Below are positions 1 through 8,620 of a stretch of 20,857 nt of DNA, piece after piece; within the stretch, counting starts at the first letter, position 1; every line of letters begins with the position of its first letter. The notes beneath the pieces were generated by a model, which worked only from the letters and a program-made list of their open reading frames with translations, was not told the origin of the DNA and made no database searches. The stretch comes from Chara braunii (lineage: Eukaryota; Streptophyta; Charophyceae; Charales; Characeae). Position numbers and translations under genes: made by a program. Location: positions 1,331,750 to 1,352,606 of the forward strand of contig BFEA01000381.1 of assembly GCA_003427395.1 (NCBI GenBank), written 5' to 3'.

Positions 1-32
<32 letters not shown>

Positions 33-38
33 CCCCCC
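1..38. repeat. (TC)n microsatellite with a C8 run at the window edge
   Basis: About fifteen TC units are followed by eight C. The same microsatellite appears inverted as (GA)n at 9115-9169, so it belongs to the LTR and is not only a flanking simple repeat. Confidence 0.95.
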
Positions 39-938
39 TCTCTTTTCTCTACTATTGAATAGTGATGTGTCTCGATTGATTGTCTCTCACTTTCTCTCCT
101 AAGTAGGAGCAAGTCGGTGCGCTTCCCTTGCGTAAAAGAACTTCTTCCGGAACTCTTCCATTAGTTTCCTGGGTAATCCTCCTACGCAAGGACCCCGCCT
201 TCTTGTCTTGTGGACGGTGTTTGCGTGTGTACTATGCAATGCGACCCATCTTCTCCGGTGCATGTCTCATTTTTGCACCTTCTACAGTGAATGCATGTAT
301 GGAATATGTGACTCTTTTGTTCGTTGGACGATTGTCGTCGGGATTTTGTTCGAGAATGCAAGAGTGTTTAGATCTGTAGCTCTGTTTGCACTACGCATGT
401 CATCTGCCTTATGCTGCACGAGATCAGCAGCCAAGCCACGAGGCGGCCCTGAGAAACAAGGCGCCCAGGGACATACGTTGTGTTGAATTGATCGGACTCG
501 TAGCCATATGCGTGATCAAGCTGATCTATGCGGAGCGAAGACGAGCATAAAGAAAGAGCCACGCGACTGAGACCCTCCACGTCAGACTCATAACTAACCA
601 ACGAACGACGACGAGATTGGATACGAAAACGAGACACCCGAAGCGTGCCCAAGCCTTTCTGTTCTAAACGACGGGCTGTAGCCCGGTGGGAGGCACGACA
701 ATACTTTTTGGATTAAATTTGTATCTTTCCCTCTCTTCTCGCTTTACCGCGCGCGTATTTTGCGACGCACAAAAACGATCGACTTGCTCCATCGGACCAA
801 GACGAGGGGATTTCTGTTCCATTTGTGTCCCCACACTCAATTTCCAAAAATCCTTGGCACACCCCATCTTGCTGTTTTTCTGGACCTCTTTTCCGCACAG
901 CTAACACTCCGAACAAAAGACAGCACAGGGCGTGAGGT
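1..938 (+). repeat. 5' LTR (left end truncated by window)
   Basis: Positions 1-530 recur as a reverse complement at 8621-9169, and 712-940 recur directly and without gaps at 14438-14666, about 90% identical by eye. A primer-binding site begins at 939, which fixes the right boundary to within about two bases. Positions 531-711 have no second copy in the window. The left LTR end lies outside the window, so the opening TG cannot be seen, and the visible 3' end (GTGAGGT) is not the canonical CA. Short open frames here (such as 128-379) are conserved between the copies only because the LTR is; I do not consider them genes. Confidence 0.75.
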
Positions 939-951
939 TGGTATCGGAGCC
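939..951 (+). other. Primer-binding site, initiator tRNA-Met type
   Basis: TGGTATCGGAGCC lies immediately after the LTR end. The common plant LTR-retrotransposon PBS, complementary to the 3' end of initiator tRNA-Met, is TGGTATCAGAGCC, so 12 of 13 bases match. The single A-to-G difference could be mutation or reflect the host tRNA. The copy of the LTR end at 14664 is not followed by this motif, as expected for a 3' LTR end. Confidence 0.75.
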
Positions 952-1071
952 GACACGTGTCGGTTCTGATGATAGTAAGTCGAACTGGCGAGAGGTAGGA
1001 GAGACCCTCAACTAGCTCGTCGAGATCGCCCAGTGACCAGATCTCAGTCTGGAGCAGATGCACCCGCAACA
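952..1071 (+). other. 5' untranslated leader of the retrotransposon
   Basis: This is the interval between the PBS and the first in-frame ATG of gag. The gag frame is open back to a TAA at 976-978 but contains no ATG before 1072. A GTG occurs at 1033, where an ancestral ATG may have stood. No other signal seen. Confidence 0.5.
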
Positions 1072-2088
1072 ATGGTGGACGGTACTAGGGTGATCTTTAG
1101 CATCCCTGCCCCCTTCCCCTTCTTCCCCAACCATACCCATCCCGAGGCTTGGTTGGAAGCTGTCGAAGCTCAAAACTACAGCGCAACCGATCTTCCCCGT
1201 GTTCTGAGTTTACTACTCCGCAATACATCACACGACTGGTTCAGAAAGCATACATGGGTAGATTGGGAAACTTTTAAGTCTGCATTCTTGGCTCGATTCG
1301 ACACAGTTAGTGAAGATGTCACCTGGTACGTGCTAAAAAATCGATCCCAAGGACGAGGGGAACTATTACTCGATTTCGTTGATCGATTTCAAACCACATT
1401 GAATAAATCCGGGCGAGACGAGAAATCTGCTCGAGATTTGTTCATTGATCACCTTCGAAGTCCGAGCTTGAAAGGGAAACTGCAGAAAAAGGTTCCGCCA
1501 AAAACAACCCAGTTATCGATTATCATTACTAAAGCGTTGGAACTAGACTTGGCTGATACAAAAAATTATATCAGCCAGGGAGACGAAGATATTACGGATA
1601 CCATACGGGATGTAACGGCTAAAAGGCGATCGTGGTTGCAGGCGGTCGAACGATTTTATCCCCGCCCCGACCATGACCTTCCCAGCGGAATCGTTTCCGA
1701 TATCCCGGCTGCTTCTCCTTCATCTCCCCCGGTGAATCAATCGATTGCAGCCATCAGAACCGGACCTTCATCGGAGCCCCCCTCGCCGACCGTAACCAAT
1801 CTACACCTTGCCCAAATGATCCATACGGCTACTACCAAGCAGTCCGAATGGATGAGCAACTTGATCCAAATGCAGGCCGCTCATATGGAACTGTTGGAAC
1901 AGATAATGAGCAGCCTCATTAAGCCTAACCCAACTCCTGCTCGGCCTGCCCCTGCGTCGTTTCCACTCTTACCTGCTCCGCCTGCTCGAGGATTTGCCCC
2001 TCAGTTTCCCCAGTTTGCTAATCCGGCAGGAAATATCGAATGCTTCAACTACAAACAGCCCGGACATTTTGCTCGAGACTGTCCGTAG
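1072..2088 (+). CDS. gag: Gag polyprotein (capsid and nucleocapsid), zinc knuckle damaged
   Basis: Gag forms the virus-like particle and packages the RNA. About 339 codons from the ATG at 1072; the frame is open upstream to 979 without another ATG. The N-terminal half has the helical, tryptophan-rich capsid pattern of gypsy elements (AWLEAVEA, HDWFRKHTWVDWETFKSAF, FVDRFQTTLN). A Pro/Ser/Ala-rich linker follows. The C-terminus carries a nucleocapsid CCHC knuckle at 2041-2082, but its second cysteine is tyrosine (CFNYKQPGHFARDC, codon TAC at 2050), a G-to-A change from TGC that should abolish zinc binding. The frame ends in TAG four codons after the knuckle histidine-cysteine pair. Pol follows in the -1 frame relative to gag. 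Family assignment is strong; functional status is probably dead. Confidence 0.85.
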   Translation: MVDGTRVIFSIPAPFPFFPNHTHPEAWLEAVEAQNYSATDLPRVLSLLLRNTSHDWFRKHTWVDWETFKSAFLARFDTVSEDVTWYVLKNRSQGRGELLLDFVDRFQTTLNKSGRDEKSARDLFIDHLRSPSLKGKLQKKVPPKTTQLSIIITKALELDLADTKNYISQGDEDITDTIRDVTAKRRSWLQAVERFYPRPDHDLPSGIVSDIPAASPSSPPVNQSIAAIRTGPSSEPPSPTVTNLHLAQMIHTATTKQSEWMSNLIQMQAAHMELLEQIMSSLIKPNPTPARPAPASFPLLPAPPARGFAPQFPQFANPAGNIECFNYKQPGHFARDCP

Positions 2089-2156
2089 CCGAAACGTAAT
2101 CAGCCCCCCCCTGCTGCGGCCTCGTCACCCTCAATCAAGGTCGAGTGGCCGCTCTG

Positions 2157-3296
2157 ATGGATACGGACCCAGGAAAAGAACTCGTGGCATACGCCCCGGA
2201 GTAGCCTTCCCCCTCGACGACAATGGCGTCGACATCAGGAGCTTCCTCCTCTGACGCTGCTGACATAGTCGACCCCCTTGAGTATCTTCATCTCGCCGGA
2301 ATAATCGGAGCGATCCGATCGGCCCAGGATGATCTCCAATGGGTCGATCGCGAATCCAATCCCGGACCGCAGTTTCGGACAGGAGATATTGATGTGTTAA
2401 AAACTCTCAAGCAATTAGATATTCGTGTACGTATCCCAGTAGGACATCTGCTCACCATATCTGAAGTGGCGAATGATAAACTTCTACAACATTGCCAAAA
2501 GAATCAAAAGCGCTCCACCTATCAGCGCATACAGCGGATGTTGAAGAAGAAGGAAGGAGGTGAGGAAGTTGCACCTCTCGAGCAAGATACAAAAGAACCT
2601 GAACCTGAAGCCGCCATCTCTTTAGCAGAAAAGGATCACTTCGTACGAGCTCGACCAGTACTATGGAAAAGTGCGGAATGTGACTGCGAAGTTTGGGGTA
2701 AGTCGTTTAACGCCCTCATCGACACCGGGTCTTCTGCAGTAGCCATATCGTTAGATACTGTCAAAAAGACGGCACGACTTGGATCCATTCTTCCTCAATC
2801 TGACAAAGACAACTATGTCTCTGCCGAGAAGGAGGCAATGAATATCGTAGGTATTATCGAGAACGTGGCTATAAAAGTAGGACGAGTACACGTCCTTGTC
2901 AACGCGCTCGTAATAGATGTAAGCTCCTATTCTGTGTTGTTGGGATTACCTTGGGCAATGGCGGTAGGCGCACGACTGCATTTCGATTCGAAGCAACTGG
3001 TGCTCACCCAAACTGACCAAACTGGGGGAAAACCTCAGACTGTTCCCTTGCGGGTTTCCACCCGAACGATAAAACGGGTTCCCAACTCACCCCAAATAGG
3101 GATGATCCGAGGCATTGATCCCGAGGAGTGCTTCCCCTCGCGCCTCGAAGAGAGAATCAGGGAACAAGAATACGAAGAAGAGATGCCCAGTAAAGAGGAA
3201 TGGAAGCATCTGGTAGAACTTTTCGAACATGAAACCCCCAAAGAATTTCGAGTGTGCCCCAACACCGCTCGAAGCTTCCACGTGGATTCTAAAGCC
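2157..3296 (+). pseudogene. pol: Pol, N-terminal part with retroviral-type aspartic protease
   Basis: This part of Pol cleaves the Gag and Pol polyproteins. The frame, -1 relative to gag, has an ATG at 2157 and a premature TAG at 2202-2204 (consistent with CAG). The next ATG, at 2223, opens a 377-codon frame. The protease core is clear: catalytic IDTGSS with Asp codon 2721-2723, a flap-like region, and the second-half motif VLLGLPWAM near 2938. Before it lies a charged linker rich in Lys/Glu, and after it a Glu-rich spacer. An upstream TAA at 2097 in the same frame is another likely C-to-T stop. Coding similarity ends at 3296, where a TIR transposon interrupts the gene; the 60 bases translated beyond belong to that insertion. 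The reading continues in the same frame at 5608. Confidence 0.85.
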
Positions 3297-3440
3297 CTGT
3301 GTGTCCAATTTTGGATTCAACGCGGGTTCCGCGTTAAATTATTGAACGCGCGTTGAATTCTCGTTCAACTCTCGTTCAACCGTGCGTTGGACAAGGAAAA
3401 ACGGGGTCCGCAATGATTTTTTTCCTAGGAAAAACATAAT

Positions 3441-3770
3441 CGAAAAACAAAACAAAAAATATAGGGTCGTAGATCTTTTCGAGGTCTACGACCCCATATT
3501 TTTATTCTTATTTGTTGAGCTTTTAATATATTTTTAAAAAATCAAACACGTAAGCACAATGAAAAAAACAAAAACAAGAAATGACATAAGTCTTTTTTTT
3601 TGGGGTTTCACAAAGATTTTTTAAGGGCTAAAAAAAAACAGAAAAAAAGAATAAAAAATATAAAGTTGTAGATCTTTCAAAGATGTACAACAATGTTTTT
3701 TGTTTTGTTTTGTTTTTTAACTTCATGTATTTTTAAAAATATCAAAACCATAAACAACATTTTTTTTGGC
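3441..3770. repeat. Diverged tandem pair of AT-rich units, each with a hairpin
   Basis: Two units about 200 bp apart share the order A-rich run, hairpin, T-rich run, ATTTTTAAAAA motif. The first hairpin has perfect 10-bp arms, GGGTCGTAGA at 3464-3473 and TCTACGACCC at 3485-3494. The second, at 3665-3691, pairs GTTGTA with TACAAC plus further bases. They lie inside the 2.3-kb TIR element. Confidence 0.6.
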
Positions 3771-3833
3771 CTACATTGCTTGGGTTATCTTGCTGGGTAG
3801 ACTCCCTGCTGGTAGACTCCCTGATTTGGCCTG

Positions 3834-4291
3834 CTTCGTTCACTGTTGTTGCAACCACCACCATCAGATCATTTGTGATCTGATGACTGGGAAGTACTGT
3901 GCCGTGATTTCCAGTGGCAGATCTCTGTTTTTTTTTTGTTTTTTTTTGCCTTTCTCATGTTTTCGCAGCCCAGAAACTCGTAATGAACCTGTCAGGCCGC
4001 TGCCACTTAGTGTCACACTGGATCGGCCACACTCCAATCCGTCTGCTAATGGGACCATGCCCCTGGGGCGAGGTCCCATTAGCAGTCAGATACGAGTGTG
4101 GCCGATCCAGTGTGACACTAAGTGGCAACGACCAAACAGGTTCATTACGAATTTATGGGCTGAGAAACACGAAAAAGGCCAAAAAAAAAAACAGAAACAG
4201 ATACCTCCCACCGGAAATCACGACAGAGTGCTTCACAGCCCTAAGATCACAAATGATCTGATGGTGGTGGTTGCAAAAACAGTGAACGAAG
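3834..4291. repeat. 458-bp near-perfect palindrome (fold-back)
   Basis: The arms 3834-4063 and 4065-4291 are inverted copies around the centre GCCCCTGGGGC at 4059-4069. Each arm carries CATCAGATCATTTGTGATCT-type sequence, a poly(T) or poly(A) tract, and a segment reading GTGTCACACTGGATCGGCCA. A transcript would fold into a hairpin of about 225 bp. Open frames across the palindrome (3766-4338 and overlaps) are by-products of it. A related short motif (GCTAGTGGGACCTCGCCCCTGG) recurs near 4604, hinting at an older copy. Confidence 0.8.
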
Positions 4292-5069
4292 TAACCGCCA
4301 CATTTTCCTGGAACAAAATTGACTTCTGTCAGAAGTGATGCTGACACCATCCATATACCCCGTGATTGAAGGAGGGTTGCACCCAATGAGATTATTGCAC
4401 AACAGCAAGTAAAATGTTGAATATCTTCTATCCAGTGGGCTAAGGCCGACCCCAACCTCATTTTGTGTTGGCCACACCCCCAACCGATTGAAAAGATTCA
4501 GGCGGGAAACTTTCTTTGCACTGACCGTGGGATCACGAGTACTGCATGGGAGGATTTGGGTCAATCAACTGCTCCACAAACTCGTTTCTAGCCTATCCCG
4601 TTGCTAGTGGGACCTCGCCCCTGGTGCTTGTCATTGCTGTCTGATCGAAGTTGCCCTCATTACTGGTAGGGTGATGGTTCTGAGTGTTGGTCACACTGAG
4701 GTAGGATAGTAGGGACGGGGTGTGCTGGGAGTATTAACGTGGGGATGGGTAGGGTAGGTGCCTATCCTAACAAGACAACCATTGGCTGTTGCTAACAGCA
4801 ATCACCACGGGTCTGGTCCTTGGCCTCTACAAGACCCTGGGCTTTCAGAAAAAAAAAAAAAAAAAAAGAATGGATCTTCTGTTAGAACGTGGAATAATGC
4901 ATCGCCATATGTTTTGTCTTTTGTGCATGTGGTGAGTAGAGACCCTTAGGGCCACTGCACGTATTCCTAAAAAAAGAAAAACGAGAAAAAACAGAAGAAA
5001 AATCAGAAAACAAAAGAAAAACGGGAAAACAAAAGAAAGAAGAGAAAAAAAAAAAAAAACGAGAAAATA
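4292..5069. other. Noncoding interior of the TIR element
   Basis: No credible gene. The stretch contains A-runs at about 4850-4867 and 4970-5060, which produce long Phe- or Lys-rich open frames of no coding value. A motif similar to the centre of the neighbouring palindrome occurs near 4604-4625. Confidence 0.6.
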
Positions 5070-5236
5070 GAGAATTAGTGACCCATAACTTTGCTGCACA
5101 GACTGCCACAGACCTGAATTCGAATCCAGACTATATATTCTCAGGCCACAAAGGCAGTCTCCAAGTCTTTGCTCCACAAAGGGTCCTTGCTAATCCGTAG
5201 GGACCCTTCGGAATGAGACTGTACGACCAGATTGCA

Positions 5237-5267
<31 letters not shown>
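5070..5267 (+). mobile_element. Possible tRNA-derived SINE with poly(A) tail
   Basis: A B-box-like GAATTCGAATCCAG occurs around 5115-5128, with an A-box-like TAGTGACCCA about 40 bases upstream. The sequence ends in an A run of about 23 at 5245-5267. That combination suggests a Pol III retroposon. The tRNA-like stems are poor and no target duplication was found, so this is tentative. Confidence 0.35.
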
Positions 5268-5597
5268 GGAGGACCTGCACCCACGTGCACACACATGTGC
5301 TCACAGTCTTGGGGTATGGGGTGGCCCTTACTTTTTACCCTTTTGTAGTTTAAATTTCGGGAGGGAGGGGAATGTTTGGCCACCCCACCCTGTTAGTAGG
5401 GGTCAAATTTTTTATTTTTTTTTCTTGTTTTCAGTTTTTGGGCGCGTAGGTCCACGTGTCCAAGGCCCAACGCGCCGGTTCCGTTTTTCAAAATTGAACG
5501 GAACACCCCCGTTTTCGCGTTAAACGCGATTTAACGGGGCCCTCGGGCCCTTTGAACGGGTTCAACGGCGTTGAGTTTCGCCCGTTATCCGTTGATA
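5268..5597. other. Right interior of the TIR element, GC-rich subterminal region
   Basis: No gene seen. Positions 5470-5590 are rich in short inverted motifs (CGCGTTAAACGCG, GGGGCCCTCGGGCCC, GGGTTCAACGGCGTTG) resembling the TTCAACGCG and GCGTTGAA motifs of the left end at 3310-3400, as for transposase-binding subterminal repeats. Confidence 0.5.
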
Positions 5598-5607
5598 GGA
5601 CACACAG

Positions 5608-5801
5608 CTGAAGACAGTACATTCACGCCTCTAACAACCCAGGTCAGTCCTTCTGTCCTCCTCGGGGAACCCATATTACAAGTCTCCGATCTGGCTGATG
5701 ATTTGGAACCCCCTTGCACCTTGTACGCGGGAGCTCTTTCCTTACGAACGCGTTATCAGCAAACGGAACTGTATTTGGACGTTTCTGTTTTCCCAACCCA
5801 A
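5608..5801 (+). pseudogene. pol: Pol linker fragment between protease and reverse transcriptase
   Basis: This open fragment (for example VLLGEPILQVSDLADDLEPP) continues the protease frame once the TIR transposon and one target copy are removed. It has no recognisable domain; gypsy pol commonly has a variable linker here. It is cut at 5801/5802 by a second nested element and resumes at about 6137. A TTG at 5571 makes the open frame look longer, but bases before 5608 belong to the inserted transposon. Confidence 0.6.
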
Positions 5802-5949
5802 CAGCCATTTCGTCAAAACGGACATATTATATTTTTTGAACCAAATCAAAATTGACTTTTTTTGCCAAAACCGGTCGGAATTTTTTGCTCTTGGGGGTCC
5901 GGCGTTCCCAAAACGCCGGACCCCCCTGGTCTATGGTTGAGACCAGATA

Positions 5950-5984
<35 letters not shown>

Positions 5985-6128
5985 TATCTGTCTTAACCAT
6001 ACACCAGGGGGGTCCGGCGTTTTGGGAATGCCGGACCCCCATGAGCAAAAAATTTCGACCTTTGGCAAAAAAAGCCAGTTTTGATTTCGTTCAAAAAATA
6101 TAATATGTCCGTTTTGACGAAATGGCTG
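5802..6128. mobile_element. Fold-back (MITE-like) element with nested hairpins and a poly(T) loop
   Basis: The two inverted arms, 5802-5951 and 5984-6128, flank a run of 32 T (5952-5983). The termini read CAGCCATTTCGTC and its complement. Each arm holds its own strong hairpin: GGGGGTCCGGCGTT at 5893-5906 pairs with 5912-5925, and 6008-6021 pairs with 6027-6040. It interrupts pol. Removing the element plus 8 bases restores frame, but the 8-base flanks (CAACCCAA and TTCCCCGA) agree at only 4 of 8, so the superfamily is uncertain. No protein is encoded; any transposition would need enzymes from elsewhere. Confidence 0.75.
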
Positions 6129-6136
6129 TTCCCCGA

Positions 6137-7918
6137 TCATTGCTAACAACAGGATTCATCCTCGCCTTGATTAAACAAGACGCGGAAGCACCGGTAAATG
6201 ATGTGCCGAATCTAATGCAAGAAATGGCGAATCTAACAGGACTAACTGTGAAACTGACTTCGGTTGATTCAGAGACTGACGCTGAAACTAAAGAAACGAA
6301 GATGATCAGCCCTGCTGAGAACCAGATGATAGCAACTATTTTTTCAATTCGCACCAGTAGTTCCGTTTTCTCCAGTGTCCATGAGCGGCGTGAACGGCCG
6401 GTTGACTAGATTGATATGCCCCTTAATATGTCCGAGGAATCAGCGATCCCCCTCCCGAGTCACGTTCCCGCGGAATTTCGGAAGTCGCTAATCTGTGTAT
6501 TGAATGGTTACGCAGATGTGTTGAGCATGCATGGCAATGATATTGGGTTAACTAATGTAATTGAACATGCCATTCTTACAGGAAATCATCCACCCATTAG
6601 CTGCGCTCCCTACCGATACTCGCCAGCTCAACGAGGTGCCGCCTTTGAGCGGATTAAGGAATTCGAAGTTAATGGATGGATCGAACCCGCTATAGGATCG
6701 TGGTCTTTTGCTGTAGTGATAGTACCCAAGAACGCTGGGGGGATTCGCAGTTGCATTGATTATCGAAAGCTGAAGGACATCACGATTAAAGATGTGTATC
6801 CCCTCCCCCGGATTGATGAGTTATTGGATGCGATTGGGAGTGCTCGATTTTTCAGCAAGTTTGATGTTCGCCATGGGTTCCATCATCTTTTTGTCCGAGA
6901 GGAAGATCGACCATTAACAGCGTTCGTGCTTTTCGAGGGCACGTGGCAGTGGATTCGATGTCCGATGGGTATCTGCAATGCCCTTGTGACCTTTCAGTGG
7001 GCCATGAACATGGCTTTTCAGAACTTCGTACGGAAGACTCGTTTGGCGCAGAGTATCATCAACTACTGCGTGATTGTGTACATGGATGACATCCTGGTCT
7101 ATTCGAGTTCCTACGAAGTACACGTGCAGCACATCGAATGGGCACTACATGCATTACGAGATGCAGGCTTCAAGGTGGCGCTGGAGAAATGTCAGTTTTT
7201 TCTCACCACCATTTCCTTCCTGGGGCACGTGGTGACAGACAAGGGACTCCAACCGGAACCGCATGAGGTGGCAGCTGTCAGGGACGCGCCAGTGCCTACC
7301 ACTATCACGCAAGTTCGCGCCTTTCTGGGCCTAGCTTCGTATTACTGAAGATTTATCAAGAGTTTCGCGGCAATTGCGGGACCCCTCACAAATCTCCTGC
7401 GCAAGGATCAACCGTTGATCTGGACGCCGGAGTGCGATCAAGCGTTTTATAAACTCAAAGCTGCCCTCATTTCGGCTCCGGTCCTTATAAGACTGGATCC
7501 CGAAAAGCCTTTTGTTCTAATCACTGACTGGCAGCCAGAGGCAATTTCGGCGATAATAGCCCAGGTGGGACCAAGCGGAATTGAGAGAGTGATAGAGTAT
7601 GCGTCCAAATCAGTGCCCGCCTGCAAACGCAACTACGTCGCTCCGACGAGAGAATGCTATGCGGCTCTCTGGGGAATCAGTCACTTTCGTGCTTACGTGT
7701 ACGGACGAAAATTCACCCTGGTAACTGATCATGAGCACCTGTTGGCTGTGAAGAAATCGAAGGATTACTCGAGCATGATCGCACGATGGGCAATGGTGCT
7801 GCAGAGCATGGACTTTGACATCCGTCATCGGAAGCACGAGAGACACGGGAACGCGGATGTATTGACACGATTGCACCGGCCAGAGGAAGTTCTGAAGAGT
7901 GAGGAGGTGATTCCGTAG
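6137..7918 (+). pseudogene. pol: Pol: reverse transcriptase and RNase H, two internal stops
   Basis: Copies the element RNA into DNA and degrades the RNA template. The frame runs from 6122 and is broken by TAG at 6407-6409 and TGA at 7346-7348, both explained by single C-to-T changes (CAG, CGA). RT landmarks in order: IEPAIGSWSFAVVIVPK, SCIDYRKLK, KFDVRHGFH (catalytic Asp codon 6863-6865), CPMGICNALVTFQWAMN, VYMDDILVYS (Asp codons 7085 and 7088), and FLGHVVTDKG. The connection continues as RFIKSFA after the TGA. RNase H carries the DEDD set: ITDWQPEAIS (Asp codon 7526), TRECYAAL, VTDHEHL and GNADVLTRL. YMDD instead of the more usual YIDD/YLDD/YVDD is a small oddity. Gypsy assignment is very secure; the gene is inactive. 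Confidence 0.93.
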
Positions 7919-8153
7919 AACGAACCAAAACAGGAGATCGAACCTCGGTACGGCCAAGTGAAGATCCTTTCGAAGTAGTAAGTGACACGCAGACTAATTC
8001 AGTATCGTCTATTCCCCTCTGTCATCATGACTACCCTGCCTGCCTTCACAACCCCCTCTTCTCCCGCTAATTCTGCCCCTCTTACTTCCTCAGTTTGTTT
8101 GGGTTTCTACATGTGGTAAGTTCCTGGGACTTTTCCTGCCAGATCATATTATA
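7919..8153 (+). pseudogene. pol: Decayed pol tail after RNase H
   Basis: After the TAG ending the RNase H frame at 7916-7918, the same frame continues with coding-like text (NEPKQEIEPRYGQVKILSK), TAG-TAA at 7976-7981, a Ser/Pro/Thr-rich stretch, then TAA at about 8117. All could derive from CAG or CAA. In gypsy pol this should lead into integrase, but sense-strand coding stops at an AT palindrome near 8154, and the integrase is found inverted with its truncated end at 14443. Confidence 0.5.
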
Positions 8154-8207
8154 GATATCCAATATATGATAATTATCATTATAATAATAATTATCATATT
8201 GTATATC
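8154..8207. repeat. AT-rich palindrome at the inversion breakpoint
   Basis: The arms are 8154-8176 (GATATCCAATATATGATAAT and on) and 8185-8207, separated by about eight bases and nearly perfectly complementary. They would extrude a stem of about 21 bp. It lies between plus-strand pol (ending about 8153) and minus-strand material. Confidence 0.8.
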
Positions 8208-8530
8208 TTGGACTCGTAGCGCTTAAAACGCTGACATTCGGTGCACAGAGTGCGCGGCCACGGAATGACAATCAACTCGTTAAATGGCAATAATACCGGG
8301 TAAGGTGGGAAGTGCGTATCGATAATAACAAACCCGGCTTCTACAAACCGAGAACAGCGGTTGGCCGGATGGAAGTAATACTGCCCGCCGATTTGTGCAA
8401 TGGCTTCTCGTACATCCCACTCACATACACGTGTCCTTTCCTCACTATAAGGAAAAGGTCGCGTTGGGATGGGAGATACGAGGGGCTGGCGCCCAATCGA
8501 AGGGTACTTGTCAGTCCACATGTCAGTCAA
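8208..8530 (-). CDS. Unrecognised coding-like segment
   Basis: About 108 codons are open on the minus strand, with a balanced composition unlike the surrounding simple repeats (VCEWDVREAIAQIGGQYYF, LCTECQRFKRYES). The frame opens after a TGA, with TTG then ATG at about 8521, and runs into the palindrome at 8207. I recognise no domain; CTEC followed by basic residues might be half of a zinc site. It sits between the inverted LTR copy (8621) and the breakpoint, where the other LTR has the unrelated 531-711. It could be filler captured at the break, a displaced pol piece, or chance. Confidence 0.3.
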
Positions 8531-8620
8531 TCACAAAATATCCTGAGACGTCATTAAGAACAAAAGCGATTCGTGCGTCCCCCAATCAATCTTTTTGACA
8601 CAAGAGAGAGACAGAGCAGA
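8531..8620. other. Transition between LTR copy and unmatched segment
   Basis: Similarity to the 5' LTR ends abruptly at 8621 (matching position 530). The following bases on the minus strand are CT-rich and match nothing else I found here. Confidence 0.5.

Larger units (their letters stand above)
3297..5607. mobile_element. Nested TIR DNA transposon, non-autonomous, hAT-like by target duplication
   Basis: This 2311-bp insertion interrupts pol. It begins CTGTGTGTCC and ends GGACACACAG, a perfect 10-bp terminal inverted repeat. It is flanked by CTAAAGCC (3289-3296) and CTGAAGAC (5608-5615), which agree at 6 of 8 positions, as a diverged 8-bp target duplication would. Removing the element plus one 8-bp copy (2319 bp, a multiple of three) restores the pol frame. 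Both ends carry subterminal CGTTGAA/TTCAACG motifs. No transposase frame is visible, so it must have moved in trans. The 8-bp duplication suggests hAT, but the TIR lacks the usual A at position 2. The interior is AT-rich with several poly(A) runs and further repeats listed separately. Confidence 0.65.

Noticed and set aside
128-379. Conserved 83-codon ORF, also at 8772-9023
   Set aside because: Conserved only because both copies lie in the LTRs; no coding features.
3766-4338. 190-codon ORF and overlapping frames
   Set aside because: Produced by the 458-bp palindrome; the two halves mirror each other.
4845-5177. Poly-Phe membrane-like ORF
   Set aside because: Translation of poly(A)/poly(T) tracts.
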